Source: Oscillospiraceae bacterium CM (GTDB lineage: Bacteria; Bacillota; Clostridia; Oscillospirales; Oscillospiraceae). From it: a DNA stretch of 64,000 nucleotides. The notes under the pieces are model-generated. The model had not been told where the DNA came from. It saw only the letters and a program-made list of their open reading frames with translations, and did not search any database. The translations under genes were made by a program, and so were the position numbers. Positions 44,580 through 52,971 of the stretch are shown here, piece by piece. Location of the stretch: assembly GCA_022870705.1 (NCBI GenBank), contig CP072107.1, positions 1,176,501-1,240,500 on the forward strand. Reading direction: 5' to 3'. Position 1 is the first letter of the stretch; every line of letters starts with the position of its first letter.

Positions 44580-44775
44580 GGCAATATTTCAAAAGCAGTC
44601 AGCTCTCCACCTCGTTCAAGGTGACAGTCGCCGGGCTGTTAACCCGAAAACCAGGAGTGCCGCTTCCGATAGCGGCCGTCCTTCGGCGGTCATTCCTTTC
44701 ACGGCAGGTCTTCGGCAAAACCGGACGCCTCGCCGCCGCTACTGATAAGGACCGCGCCTCTGCGCTTAATAATAA
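44580..44775 (-). ncRNA. Lysine riboswitch (L box)
   Basis: Read on the minus strand, the conserved L-box blocks appear in order: GCAGAGGCGCG then TCAGTA; GTGAAAGGAATGACCGCC followed by GAAG; CGACTGTCACC; and GAGGTGGAGAGCTGAC. These match the known Bacillus lysC leader blocks (AGAGGtGCG, GAAAGGgg..CGCCGAAG, GgCTGTCA, GGAGgGCTA). It sits between a promoter and a terminator ahead of asd-dapA-dapB, so lysine binding should stop transcription. Confidence 0.92.
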
Positions 44776-44781
44776 TTATAT

Positions 44782-44810
44782 ATATTAACACAAGATTATT
44801 TTTGTGTCAA
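44782..44810 (-). promoter_or_regulatory. Promoter of the lysine riboswitch/asd operon
   Basis: On the minus strand, TTGACA (44805-44810), 17 bases, TAATAT (44782-44787). Transcription would begin just before the first conserved L-box block. Confidence 0.75.
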
Positions 44811-44882
44811 TAAAAACGCCTGCTGTTTCAGCCGGTTTCTGGTCTTTTATCATGTAGGCCGCTTTTACTGAAAGGTTTTGGA

Positions 44883-46544
44883 ATGAAGAATGTTTTAAGG
44901 CGCTTATTTCATTTGATATTGTCTGCGGTGATTTTAATATCTGCAGCTGTTTTACAGACAGCACAGGCCTACACGCCGCCGTTTACAACCGTGAAAGTCG
45001 GTTTATACTACGGTTCAAGCGCCCTGTCTTCGGCCAATCTCCAGAATGTGACGGGGGCCGGCAGCGGCTATCAGTTCGGCACGCTCGACGGCAGTCGCCA
45101 GTTTGTACCGCTTGGCGTATCGACGGCAGAAACAAAACTGACTGTTTTGCGTGACCGGAACATGGTCTATGACAGCGCGGTCAATTGTTATACGCCCGGC
45201 TCCGCCGGTACCATTGTTGTCGGCTGCTACCACGTCCAGCTCAATACATCGTATGCGACATTTGCCAGTGCGCAAGCGGCGGCAGCCGCGTATGTGAAAA
45301 GCTTCGTAAAGTATTCATGCGGCAGCTTTTACGTCTGTATCGGCGAATTCATTTCCCAGGATGAAGCCGCTTCATACATAACAGCCAACAGTATTCAAAA
45401 TGCCGCCGTCACATCCGGTACATCGAATACCGTCACCGTCGTTAAAACAGGGACGGATACAATCCTCTTTGAGTTTGAAAACGGCACAACGTCTTATCTC
45501 GTTATTTTTCCGCTGTCTAGCGGCGGCGCCAAATGCCAGACGTGGTTTAAAGGTTATAAGTATTATGGCGGCTTTCAGTACTCCCGGCCATCCGGCGGTG
45601 ATTTGACCGTTATTAACTGCGTCAATATTGAAGATTACACAAAGGGCGTTATCCCATATGAAATGTCGAACACGTGGCCGGTTGAGGCCTTAAAGGCGCA
45701 GGCCGTCTGCGCGCGGACATATGTACTGGCCAACATCGGCAAGCACTCGGGCTTCGATGTCTGCACGACGGAGGATTGCCAGGTTTACCGCGGCGTCAGT
45801 TTATCCAACGCCACGACGGACGCGGCCGTTGACCAGACGGCCGGGAAGTACCTGACGTATAACGGCCAGCTGTGCGTCGCTTTTTACTCCTCCTGTGACG
45901 GCGGCGCGACGGAAAACAGCGAAAATGTGTGGGCCTCAGCCGTGCCGTACCTACGCGGCGTCGCCGACCCGTATGAAAAGAACATCACGTCTATTGCCTC
46001 CGGCTATTACTGGACGGTGACGTATACCTCCAGCAGCATCACGCAGCGCCTGCGCAGCAAGGGGTATAACTGCTCGACAATCGTCAGCATGGCTGTGACG
46101 CAGACGACGGCCGTCGGCAATGTTTACAAGGTCACGCTGACAGACGATACCGGCAAGACCTTTACGTTTACTAAAGGGGAGAGCGTCCGCTCGGCCCTCG
46201 GCGTCAGCTCTATTCATTTTACGATCACGACAAGCGGCTCGGACGACTTGTACGTCAACGGCTCCGGCAGCGTGCTCACGGGCGAGCAGGAGACGTACTA
46301 TGCCGTCGGCGGCAGCGGCGTTCCGGCGCTATTGGGGCAGGGCCAGCTGTATGCTGTGGACGGCTCTGGTAGCACCGTTCCTGTCGGCGGCGAGTCGACG
46401 GACAAGACGTTTGTTATTTCCGGCGCGGGAAAAGGCCATAATGTCGGCATGAGCCAGTGGGGCGCTTATTCCATGGCCAAGTACTACGGCAAGACATATG
46501 ACCAGATTTTAACGTTTTATTTTACCGGGGTTACCGTTGGATGA
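44883..46544 (+). CDS. SpoIID/LytB-domain secreted protein
   Basis: 553 residues. A signal peptide (residues ~1-29, ending AQA) is followed by an N-terminal region of ~210 residues resembling a sporulation-related repeat. The SpoIID domain includes VINCVNIEDYTKGVIPYEMS, WPVEALKAQAVCARTYVLAN with the catalytic-type Glu, and CQVYRG. SSCDGGATENSENVW and the closing GHNVGMSQWGAYSMAK follow. SpoIID-type enzymes are lytic transglycosylases acting on denuded peptidoglycan. This one is larger than SpoIID and may be a LytB-like paralogue. The stop overlaps queA by 4 bases. Confidence 0.87.
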   Translation: MKNVLRRLFHLILSAVILISAAVLQTAQAYTPPFTTVKVGLYYGSSALSSANLQNVTGAGSGYQFGTLDGSRQFVPLGVSTAETKLTVLRDRNMVYDSAVNCYTPGSAGTIVVGCYHVQLNTSYATFASAQAAAAAYVKSFVKYSCGSFYVCIGEFISQDEAASYITANSIQNAAVTSGTSNTVTVVKTGTDTILFEFENGTTSYLVIFPLSSGGAKCQTWFKGYKYYGGFQYSRPSGGDLTVINCVNIEDYTKGVIPYEMSNTWPVEALKAQAVCARTYVLANIGKHSGFDVCTTEDCQVYRGVSLSNATTDAAVDQTAGKYLTYNGQLCVAFYSSCDGGATENSENVWASAVPYLRGVADPYEKNITSIASGYYWTVTYTSSSITQRLRSKGYNCSTIVSMAVTQTTAVGNVYKVTLTDDTGKTFTFTKGESVRSALGVSSIHFTITTSGSDDLYVNGSGSVLTGEQETYYAVGGSGVPALLGQGQLYAVDGSGSTVPVGGESTDKTFVISGAGKGHNVGMSQWGAYSMAKYYGKTYDQILTFYFTGVTVG

Positions 46545-47563
46545 AGAAAAGCGACTTCTATTTTGACCTCCCGCCGGAGCTGATCGCGCAAACACCAGCT
46601 GCCGAGCGCGATTCCTCCCGGCTTTTAACGCTTGACAAGGTTTCGGGCGATCTCGCACACCGCCATTTTTATGACCTGCCATTGCTTTTAAAAGAAGGGG
46701 ACTGCCTCGTTATAAATGATTCCCGCGTTATCCCGGCACGCCTATATGGCAGGCGGGAACACGGCGGCGCCGTTGAAGTCGTTCTGCTGCGTGACAGGGG
46801 TGGCGGTGTCTGGGAATGCATGACGCGCCCGGGCCGAAAAACGCGTGCGGGGACGGCGCTTTCTTTTGGCAATGGTGATTTAACAGCCGTTGTAACGGGT
46901 GAAATTGACGGCGGCAACCGCCTATTGACATTTCAATACGACGGTATTTTTATGGAAGTACTTGAGCGCCTTGGCAAAATGCCCCTGCCGCCCTATATCC
47001 ATGAAGAACTCACCGACACCGAGCGTTACCAGACCGTCTATTCCCGTGTTTTGGGATCGGCAGCCGCGCCGACGGCCGGGCTTCACTTCACGCCGGCACT
47101 TTTGGAATCTGTCAAAGCGCGCGGTGTTACAATTTGCGCCGTGACGCTTCACGTCGGTCTCGGCACGTTTCGTCCCGTTAAATCGGAAGAGATTGAAGAC
47201 CACGTGATGCACGCGGAATATTGCGAAATATCGCAGGAGACGGCCGACATCGTGAACAAAACGCGGCGGAGCGGCGCGCGCGTTATTGCCGTTGGCACAA
47301 CGTCCTGCCGGACGCTGGAGTCCCGCGCCGAGGAAGACGGAACGCTCGCGCCATTTTCAGGCTTTACAAACGCCTTTATTTATCCGGGCTACTGCTTTAA
47401 GTGCGTTGACGCACTCATCACAAATTTTCATCTGCCGGAGAGTACGCTTTTGATGCTTGTCTCGGCTCTCGCCGGGCGTGAGCATGTATTAAACGCCTAT
47501 GAGACGGCCATTCAAGCGCGCTACCGCTTCTTCTCGTTTGGCGACGCGATGTTCATCAGCTGA
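46541..47563 (+). CDS. queA: S-adenosylmethionine:tRNA ribosyltransferase-isomerase
   Basis: 340 residues. Converts preQ1-modified tRNA to epoxyqueuosine-tRNA using the ribosyl part of SAM. Family blocks include FDLPPELIAQTPAAERDSSR, LVINDSRVIPARLYG, the APTAGLHFTP motif and VTLHVGLGTFRPV, with CVDALITNFHLPESTLLMLV near the end. Followed by tgt and yajC, the standard order. Confidence 0.96.
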   Translation: MKKSDFYFDLPPELIAQTPAAERDSSRLLTLDKVSGDLAHRHFYDLPLLLKEGDCLVINDSRVIPARLYGRREHGGAVEVVLLRDRGGGVWECMTRPGRKTRAGTALSFGNGDLTAVVTGEIDGGNRLLTFQYDGIFMEVLERLGKMPLPPYIHEELTDTERYQTVYSRVLGSAAAPTAGLHFTPALLESVKARGVTICAVTLHVGLGTFRPVKSEEIEDHVMHAEYCEISQETADIVNKTRRSGARVIAVGTTSCRTLESRAEEDGTLAPFSGFTNAFIYPGYCFKCVDALITNFHLPESTLLMLVSALAGREHVLNAYETAIQARYRFFSFGDAMFIS

Positions 47564-47617
47564 CTGGACGTTTTAAGCAGCGGCAAGCATTTATTTGTTC
47601 AATAAATCGGAGATATT

Positions 47618-48748
47618 ATGTTTAAACGCCATAAACAAGAAGGCCGCGCGCGGCTTGGAGAACTCACAACGGCGCACGGCGTTGTGATGACGCCTGTTTT
47701 CATGAACGTCGGCACGCAGGCGGCCATCAAGGGCGGTCTCTCGTCGGAAGATTTGGAAAACATCGGCTGTCAGGTCGAATTGTCGAACACATACCACCTC
47801 CATATTCGCCCCGGTGACGCGCTCATTAAAAGTCTCGGCGGTTTGCATCCTTTTATGGCTTGGGACAAGCCGATCCTCACCGACAGCGGCGGCTTTCAGA
47901 TTTTTTCACTTTCCGGGCTCCGAAAACTCTCTGAGGAAGGCGTCGCGTTCCAGTCACATGTCGACGGGCGCAAAATCTTCATGTCGCCGGAAGACTGCAT
48001 GCGCATTCAAAGCAATCTCGGGTCAGACATCGCCATGGCGTTTGACGAGTGCGTTGCCATACCGGCTGCCTACGACTATGTGAAGGCCTCCTGCGCCCGA
48101 ACGTCCCGCTGGCTCGTCCGCTGCCGCGACGAGCTCAAAAGGCTTTCAGAAAGTTCTCATGTTATCAACCGCGGGCAGCTGCTCTTCGGTATTAATCAAG
48201 GCGCCGTTTTCCCCGACCTGCGCATTGCCCATATGCAGGAGATTGCCGCCCTCGACTTGCCGGGGTATGCCATCGGCGGCCTTGCCGTCGGTGAAAGCGT
48301 CAGCGAGATGTATGAAACGATTGAGACGGTGGAGCCTTTTATGCCGGCCGATAAGCCGCGCTACCTGATGGGCGTTGGCACCCCCGTCAATATTATTGAG
48401 GCCGTCGCCCGCGGCATCGACTTTTTTGACTGCGTAATGCCGGCGCGAAACGGCCGCCACGGCCACCTGTTCACATGGTCCGGCATTATCAATATCCATA
48501 ACGAAAAGTATAAGGCGGATGATGGCCCCATTGACGGCGACTGCGCGTGTCCTGTCTGCCGCCGCTATTCGCGTGCGTATCTGCGCCATCTCTTTAAGTC
48601 GGGCGAAATGCTGGCGCTCCGGCTCTCTGTTCTCCATAACCTTTATTTCTACAACACGTTAACCGCCCGCATCCGGGACGCTCTGAAGACGGATACATTT
48701 GACGCTTTTCGGGCAAAATATGCTGAAATCCTTGACAAACGCCTTTAA
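47618..48748 (+). CDS. tgt: tRNA-guanine(34) transglycosylase
   Basis: 376 residues. Exchanges G34 for preQ1 in GUN-anticodon tRNAs. VMTPVFMNVGTQAAIKG begins the barrel. TDSGGFQIFSL holds the catalytic base, and the nucleophile Asp lies in GIDFFDCVMPAR. The zinc site CACPVCRRYSRAYLRHL and a later His near HNLYF complete the family set. Part of queA-tgt-yajC. Confidence 0.97.
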   Translation: MFKRHKQEGRARLGELTTAHGVVMTPVFMNVGTQAAIKGGLSSEDLENIGCQVELSNTYHLHIRPGDALIKSLGGLHPFMAWDKPILTDSGGFQIFSLSGLRKLSEEGVAFQSHVDGRKIFMSPEDCMRIQSNLGSDIAMAFDECVAIPAAYDYVKASCARTSRWLVRCRDELKRLSESSHVINRGQLLFGINQGAVFPDLRIAHMQEIAALDLPGYAIGGLAVGESVSEMYETIETVEPFMPADKPRYLMGVGTPVNIIEAVARGIDFFDCVMPARNGRHGHLFTWSGIINIHNEKYKADDGPIDGDCACPVCRRYSRAYLRHLFKSGEMLALRLSVLHNLYFYNTLTARIRDALKTDTFDAFRAKYAEILDKRL

Positions 48749-48819
48749 GCCTATATTTATACTTGCTTTTTTTTGGCGCGGCACGTATAATGCAAGCATT
48801 ACGTTCATGGAGGTACATT

Positions 48820-49113
48820 ATGGAATTTTTTGCTTCACAGTATGGCTCGATCGCAATGATCGTTGTCCTTGTTGTCGTTTTTTATTTCTTCATGATTCGC
48901 CCAGAAAACAAGAAGAAGAAAAAGCTCAAGGAAATGCGCGATACACTTTCCGTCGGTGATGTCATCACGACAATCGGCGGTTTTATCGGCAAGGTTGTCT
49001 CCGTCACAAATGACACCGTCACGTTTGAAACGAGCGAGGACAGGGTTCGCGTTCAGGTTGCCAAATGGGCCATTTCAACGGTCGGAAAAGCCACGGAAGA
49101 ACCACCGAAATAA
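48820..49113 (+). CDS. yajC: Preprotein translocase accessory subunit YajC
   Basis: 97 residues from the ATG at 48820, after GGAGGT. One N-terminal membrane segment (IAMIVVLVVVFYFFMIRP) is followed by a KKKKKLKEMRDTLSVGDVITTIGGFIGKV cytoplasmic domain pattern. Partner of SecDF in protein export. secDF does not follow in this window. Confidence 0.93.
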   Translation: MEFFASQYGSIAMIVVLVVVFYFFMIRPENKKKKKLKEMRDTLSVGDVITTIGGFIGKVVSVTNDTVTFETSEDRVRVQVAKWAISTVGKATEEPPK

Positions 49114-49190
49114 TAAGCTTCTCGTCAGTCATTTTGAGCCCTCTGTGCGAATAGGATGTTGTACAAACTATTTGCACGGGGGGCATTATC

Positions 49191-49601
49191 ATGCGTAAAA
49201 ACGACAATCAAATGAGCCCGGCACGTCAGCTGGCCGTCAGTGTTGTCCTTGGCGCTGTCGTCGGCATTGCCGCCATATTGATCCTGTTTGCCGGTCTCGC
49301 CGCACTTATTGTATCTGGCACTGTGCCGGAAAACCTGATGGTTGCGATTGTTTGTGCCGCGGCATTTGCCGGGGCGCTTATCGGCGCATTTGTTGCCGGC
49401 AGGCGTAACAAAAGCCGTATTGTCGTCGTCGGTGCACTCGTCGGGGCTGTCTTATTCGGCCTCACGCTCCTGGGAGCCTCATTGAACGAAAACGGCAGCC
49501 TCATCAGCTCGCGAACGCCTGTTTATCTTGCCGTCTTTTTATTGGGCGGCGTGCTCGGCGGCGCGCTTAATATGAAAAAAACACATCACAAGCGTGCGTA
49601 A
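49191..49601 (+). CDS. TIGR04086-family membrane protein
   Basis: 136 residues with four membrane helices separated by short loops (AVVGIAAILILFAG, AAAFAGALIGAFVAGR, VVVGALVGAVLFG, LAVFLLGGVLGGAL) and a basic end. Matches the YrzE/TIGR04086 family that follows yajC in many Clostridia. Function unknown. Confidence 0.75.
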   Translation: MRKNDNQMSPARQLAVSVVLGAVVGIAAILILFAGLAALIVSGTVPENLMVAIVCAAAFAGALIGAFVAGRRNKSRIVVVGALVGAVLFGLTLLGASLNENGSLISSRTPVYLAVFLLGGVLGGALNMKKTHHKRA

Positions 49602-49683
49602 TTGTCGAAATTGAACGAGACTGTTTTCAACCAAAAATGCTCTAAAGCGTTTCGAGAGATTGACATAACTGTTTCATTCCGTT

Positions 49684-49723
49684 CTATATATAGGCGCATT
49701 CTAAGCATGCGTCCTATATATAG
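49684..49723. repeat. Long AT-rich inverted repeat
   Basis: CTATATATAGGCGCA (49684-49698) and TGCGTCCTATATATAG (49708-49723) pair over 15 bp with one bulged base. T-rich sequence follows. It lies in the 355-base gene-free gap before spoIIM, which also holds the spoIIM promoter and nothing else recognisable. It could be a terminator or a protein-binding site. Confidence 0.6.
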
Positions 49724-49836
49724 TTCTTTTGTTATTATTTGTTTCTTTTGCAGCCTGTATATTCAATGTTTACATAATCTAATCGACATAATAAATGGAC
49801 ATAATTAACAAACTTTCGAAATATCCACTGTCATCC

Positions 49837-49865
49837 TTGATTCTTGAGCCTGTTTGTACTATAGT
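49837..49865 (+). promoter_or_regulatory. Promoter of spoIIM
   Basis: TTGATT (49837-49842), 17 bases, TATAGT (49860-49865). It lies inside the longest open frame, supporting a translation start further downstream. Confidence 0.5.
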
Positions 49866-49956
49866 GTTTTTACTGTTAAGATTTCAACGGCAGCTCATGC
49901 GCAAAAGCATGGCATTTTTTTCAGTCTTGTCCCATATTTTATATGGGGTGATTGAC

Positions 49957-50586
49957 TTGAACAAAAGATTCTTTGTTTTGTCGCTTCGGGCGGACAGAAC
50001 ACAAAGCACCGGCCTTGTCTTTTGTGCCGTCCTGTTTATCTGCGGCGCGATTGCCGGTACCGTTTCAGCCGGTCTTATTCACGACGGGACAACGCTCCGT
50101 CATTATCTGGAGAGCTATCTATCCTCGTTTTCAGGCGCATCGGCATCAAAGCCAGCGCTTTTTTCAGCTGTTGTGACGAATTTTAAATACCAGCTGCTGA
50201 CCGTTTTCTTCGGTTTATCGGTATTCGGCGTTGTCTTGATCCCGCTTCTGTCGGCAGCACGCGGCTTTTTTCTCTGCTTCTCAGTCTCCGCCATTGTCCG
50301 CCTGTTCGGCGGCCGAGGCGTTTTGCTATCACTGTCGATTTTCGGCATGAACACGCTTTTGACGCTCCCGTGTTTCTTTATCATCGCACTCACCGCCTAT
50401 TCAGCCTCCCTGTCGCTGCTCAAGCGGGCTCTTCCGGGTTCTTTAAAGCCGGCCGCTGAGCTTGTGGACAGGCGCATGCTGCTCTCCTGTGGTCTGTGCT
50501 TTATAGTATTATTTTTCACAGCGGTGGTCGACACATATTTGACGGCGCACCTGATTGCGCTTACCGCTTCGCATATTACTTCATGA
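49957..50586 (+). CDS. spoIIM: Stage II sporulation protein M
   Basis: 209 residues from the TTG at 49957, preceded by GGGGTG. The frame is open back to 49795, but that part overlaps the promoter and is not family-like. About five membrane helices, with the family-type GAIAGTVSAGLI and VTNFKYQLLTVFFGLSVFG segments and a C-terminal helix. SpoIIM forms the DMP complex with SpoIID and SpoIIP, needed for engulfment. Being next to xerD matches the spoIIM-xerD order of Bacillus. Length agrees with B. subtilis SpoIIM (about 214). Confidence 0.82.
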   Translation: MNKRFFVLSLRADRTQSTGLVFCAVLFICGAIAGTVSAGLIHDGTTLRHYLESYLSSFSGASASKPALFSAVVTNFKYQLLTVFFGLSVFGVVLIPLLSAARGFFLCFSVSAIVRLFGGRGVLLSLSIFGMNTLLTLPCFFIIALTAYSASLSLLKRALPGSLKPAAELVDRRMLLSCGLCFIVLFFTAVVDTYLTAHLIALTASHITS

Positions 50587-50601
50587 CGGGAGGTACAAGA
50601 C

Positions 50602-51492
50602 GTGCTTGAATCTGTTTCCTTAAGCGATTTTCAAATATATCTGACGGATGAGAAGCAGGCGTCTAAGAATACGATTTCATCCTATATGCGGGATATCAAT
50701 CAATTTCTCATGTATCTCGAAACAAAAGGTTATACCTCTTTATCGGGTGTCGACAAGGGGGATGTGGAGCGGTATATTGACTGGCTGACGAAAAACGGCA
50801 AGTCGACGGCGACAATATCGCGCTCGGTCGCGTCACTTAAGTGTTTTTTCAATTTTCTGACGGCGGCTGGACGTCTGTCCGGCAACCCGATCTATAATAT
50901 CGAAACTGTCAAAACGGTTAAAAAGCTCCCGCAGATCTTGACGAGCAGGGAAGTAGAGCTTTTATTAGAGCAGCCGGAATGCACCGATATGAAGGGCTAC
51001 CGCGACAAAGCGATGCTGGAGCTTCTTTATGCAACAGGTATTCGCGTCAGTGAACTCATATCGCTCAATGAAGATGATATCAATCTCTCAACCGGTCTTA
51101 TCGTTTGCCGCAACAACGAAAAAGAGCGGATGATCCCGCTTTATCCGGCGGCGATCAAGGCGCTTGCCGATTACATCACGCTCGTACGCCATCAGATGCT
51201 CGCGCTGCCGACGGAAGTGGCCCTCTTTGTCAACATGAGCGGCGAGCGCATGTCGCGTCAGGGCTTTTGGAAGATCATTAAGCACTACCAGGAGAAAGCC
51301 CGGATCGAAAAAGAAATCACGCCGCACACGCTGCGCCACTCCTTTGCCGCGCATTTGCTGGAAAACGGTGCGGATATCCGCTCATTACAGGAAATGCTGG
51401 GCCATGCCGACATCTCGTCGACTCAGGTGTATACGCAGCTTGTCAAAAAGCAACTCAAGGATGTCTACAACAAGTCGCACCCTCGTGCATAA
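50602..51492 (+). CDS. xerD: Tyrosine recombinase XerD
   Basis: 296 residues, GTG start at 50602 after GGGAGG. Chromosome dimer resolution at dif. Catalytic set: R148 (TGIRVSEL), H242 and R245 (HTLRHSFAAHLL), H268 (LGHADISS) and nucleophile Y277. The N-terminal SAM-like DNA-binding domain is intact. Conserved synteny with spoIIM supports XerD as the identity. Confidence 0.93.
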   Translation: MLESVSLSDFQIYLTDEKQASKNTISSYMRDINQFLMYLETKGYTSLSGVDKGDVERYIDWLTKNGKSTATISRSVASLKCFFNFLTAAGRLSGNPIYNIETVKTVKKLPQILTSREVELLLEQPECTDMKGYRDKAMLELLYATGIRVSELISLNEDDINLSTGLIVCRNNEKERMIPLYPAAIKALADYITLVRHQMLALPTEVALFVNMSGERMSRQGFWKIIKHYQEKARIEKEITPHTLRHSFAAHLLENGADIRSLQEMLGHADISSTQVYTQLVKKQLKDVYNKSHPRA

Positions 51493-51556
51493 CCGCAGCT
51501 GCGGGACCATATTCTTCTTCAATTTGTCATACTGAGCCGTGCAAAGAGGCACTGAT

Positions 51557-51584
51557 AAATGCCGGGTAAAAACCCGGCATTTCA
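51557..51584 (+). terminator. Hairpin terminator of xerD
   Basis: AAATGCCGGGT (51557-51567) / ACCCGGCATTT (51572-51582) with a 4-base loop. Between convergent genes, may work in both directions. Confidence 0.7.
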
Positions 51585-51617
51585 CGTTTCTTCGGCAGCG
51601 GCCTCAGCATGATCTTT

Positions 51618-52163
51618 TTATTTTTGTACGGGGTCATTTGACGGCTCCAAAAGCATTTGAATCAGGCGGTTATAGACGGACTCGGCATTCTGCGCAAAGC
51701 CTTTTTCAAGCGTGCGCGCCTGCTGTTCGGTTGAAGCATACAGCTCCATCGACACAAGGTCACTCACACCGTCTGACAGTGACAGTCGCACGGAATAGCC
51801 GCCTTTGCGCCGTATAGCATGGCTCGTTGAAATCATCGATTTTCTATTGAGCCGAAAGCGCATGTCGGCAGCGCTGTGCTCTGCCTTGACGCGAACTGAG
51901 AACGGCAGGCTATTCTCCGTGATTTCACCGTTTTGAACGCCCTTTTCCGTCAGGGTGTACGTATGCCCGTCCGTCTGTAGGTGTGCCGTTTCAACAAGCT
52001 CTGTGACGCATTCGGCAAAATCAAAATAGCTGATGCCCTCGTCACACAGCGTGAGGTCGCTGAGCGTTTCCATAGTGACCGGTTCGGGGAGCCGCCGCAA
52101 AATAAACAAAATCAGAATTTTGATATCCAGCTTGTCCCGTATAAACCCGAGCCGCTCGTCCAT
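51618..52163 (-). CDS. DUF4364 winged-helix protein
   Basis: 181 residues from the ATG at 52163. The N-terminal half reads as a winged helix (ILILFILRRLPEPVTMETLSDL, then TELVETAHLQTDGHTYTLTEKG). The C-terminal half is a beta-rich DUF4364-type domain with YSVRLSLSDGVSDLVSMELY. This family is widespread in Clostridia and presumed to regulate transcription; targets unknown. It lies 3' of the cotJC fragment on the same strand but is probably separate. Confidence 0.75.
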   Translation of the reverse strand: MDERLGFIRDKLDIKILILFILRRLPEPVTMETLSDLTLCDEGISYFDFAECVTELVETAHLQTDGHTYTLTEKGVQNGEITENSLPFSVRVKAEHSAADMRFRLNRKSMISTSHAIRRKGGYSVRLSLSDGVSDLVSMELYASTEQQARTLEKGFAQNAESVYNRLIQMLLEPSNDPVQK

Positions 52164-52312
52164 GATGATGCCGTCCTTCTCTTTTTTGTCTATTATAATA
52201 CAACTGTTCCGCTGCGTATAGCTTTTTTGTGTCGCGAAATAGCGGTCAGTCTGTGTCATCGCTTTTCGATGGAAAAACGGCAGCCGGTTCATGAACCGGC
52301 TGCCATGCTTTT

Positions 52313-52729
52313 TTATCTGTCGAAGCTTGGGTTGACGGCGTAAACGTTTTTCTGGTTCTGCCGCTCGGTGACGAGGCGGAGCGCCTCGCCAAACCGTTGG
52401 AAATGGACGATTTCGCGCTCCCGCAGAAACCGGATGGCGTTATTAACGTCCGGGTCGTCTGAGAGCCTTAGGATATTGTCATACGTTTTGCGCGCTTTCT
52501 GCTCGGCAGCCATATCCTCTGTAAGGTCGGCGATGGTGTCGCCGGATACCTGCATCGTCGCGGCTGTCCACGGTGTGCCGGAGGCAAATTGCGGATAGAC
52601 GCCCGCCGTGTGGTCGACGAAATAGCCTTCCATCCCAGCTGCTTTAACGTCTTCCACCTTCATGTTCCGCGTCAGCTGGTGGACGATAGTGCCGACCATC
52701 TCGAGGTGGCCCAGTTCCTCCGTACCTAT
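52313..52729 (-). CDS. cotJC: cotJC, 3' portion (spore coat manganese-catalase-like), separated by the element
   Basis: The last ~136 codons of CotJC, a di-manganese-catalase-fold spore coat protein. It begins at the recombination core with GTEELGHLEMVGTIV, whose Glu/His are metal ligands, and continues through ADLTEDMAAEQKARKTYDNIL and REREIVHFQRFGEAL. It has no credible start of its own; the open frame beyond the core (to 52750) is element sequence. Joined at TACCTAT to the 5' portion at 55836-56016 it gives a 198-codon protein close to the ~189 of B. subtilis CotJC. As it stands the gene cannot yield a complete product. Confidence 0.88.
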   Translation of the reverse strand: MGTEELGHLEMVGTIVHQLTRNMKVEDVKAAGMEGYFVDHTAGVYPQFASGTPWTAATMQVSGDTIADLTEDMAAEQKARKTYDNILRLSDDPDVNNAIRFLREREIVHFQRFGEALRLVTERQNQKNVYAVNPSFDR

Positions 52730-52742
52730 TTCGTTAACGCAA
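52723..52742. repeat. Left attachment site of the cotJC element
   Basis: Core TACCTAT (52723-52729). Outside it is cotJC coding sequence. Inside it lie GTTAAC (52733-52738) and the arm ACGCAA (52737-52742), which pairs with TTGCGT of the right end in the predicted circle. Confidence 0.75.
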
Positions 52743-52806
52743 TAACACAAATTTTTCTGAGACAGGCAAAGACACCTGCGCGCCCGAATATGATTTTTGG
52801 GGAGGG

Positions 52807-52971
52807 ATGGCGTTGAAAAGCTTAAAGATGATTGATGCGGAACAGCGCGCTGTAAGCGCCGGGTTCATCCGTATTTTTGAAAAGCAGGCCTTACTCGCGC
52901 TACGGCGGCGCTGTTTGCTATCGGAAGGGGCACTCTTTTGGTGCTTTGATCGACTGGAGGCAGACTTTTGA
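52807..52971 (+). CDS. Small protein coupled to the serine recombinase
   Basis: 54 codons from the ATG at 52807, or 52 from the TTG at 52813. GGGGAGGG sits directly before the ATG, so its spacing suits the TTG better. The product begins MALKSLKMIDAEQRAVSAG and is predicted helical with a basic RRRC cluster in the middle. It ends TGA inside the TTGA that starts the recombinase, a 4-base overlap implying translational coupling. No family recognised. Its size and place suggest an accessory or directionality factor for excision (inference). Confidence 0.6.
   Translation: MALKSLKMIDAEQRAVSAGFIRIFEKQALLALRRRCLLSEGALFWCFDRLEADF

Noticed and set aside
49795-49956. N-terminal extension of SpoIIM
   Set aside because: Overlaps a plausible promoter and AT-rich noncoding sequence, and the extra residues are not family-like.
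50602-51492. xerD or the second recombinase as the excisor of the cotJC element
   Set aside because: Both are tyrosine recombinases outside the element, and xerD has conserved synteny with spoIIM. The serine recombinase inside the element is the simpler candidate.
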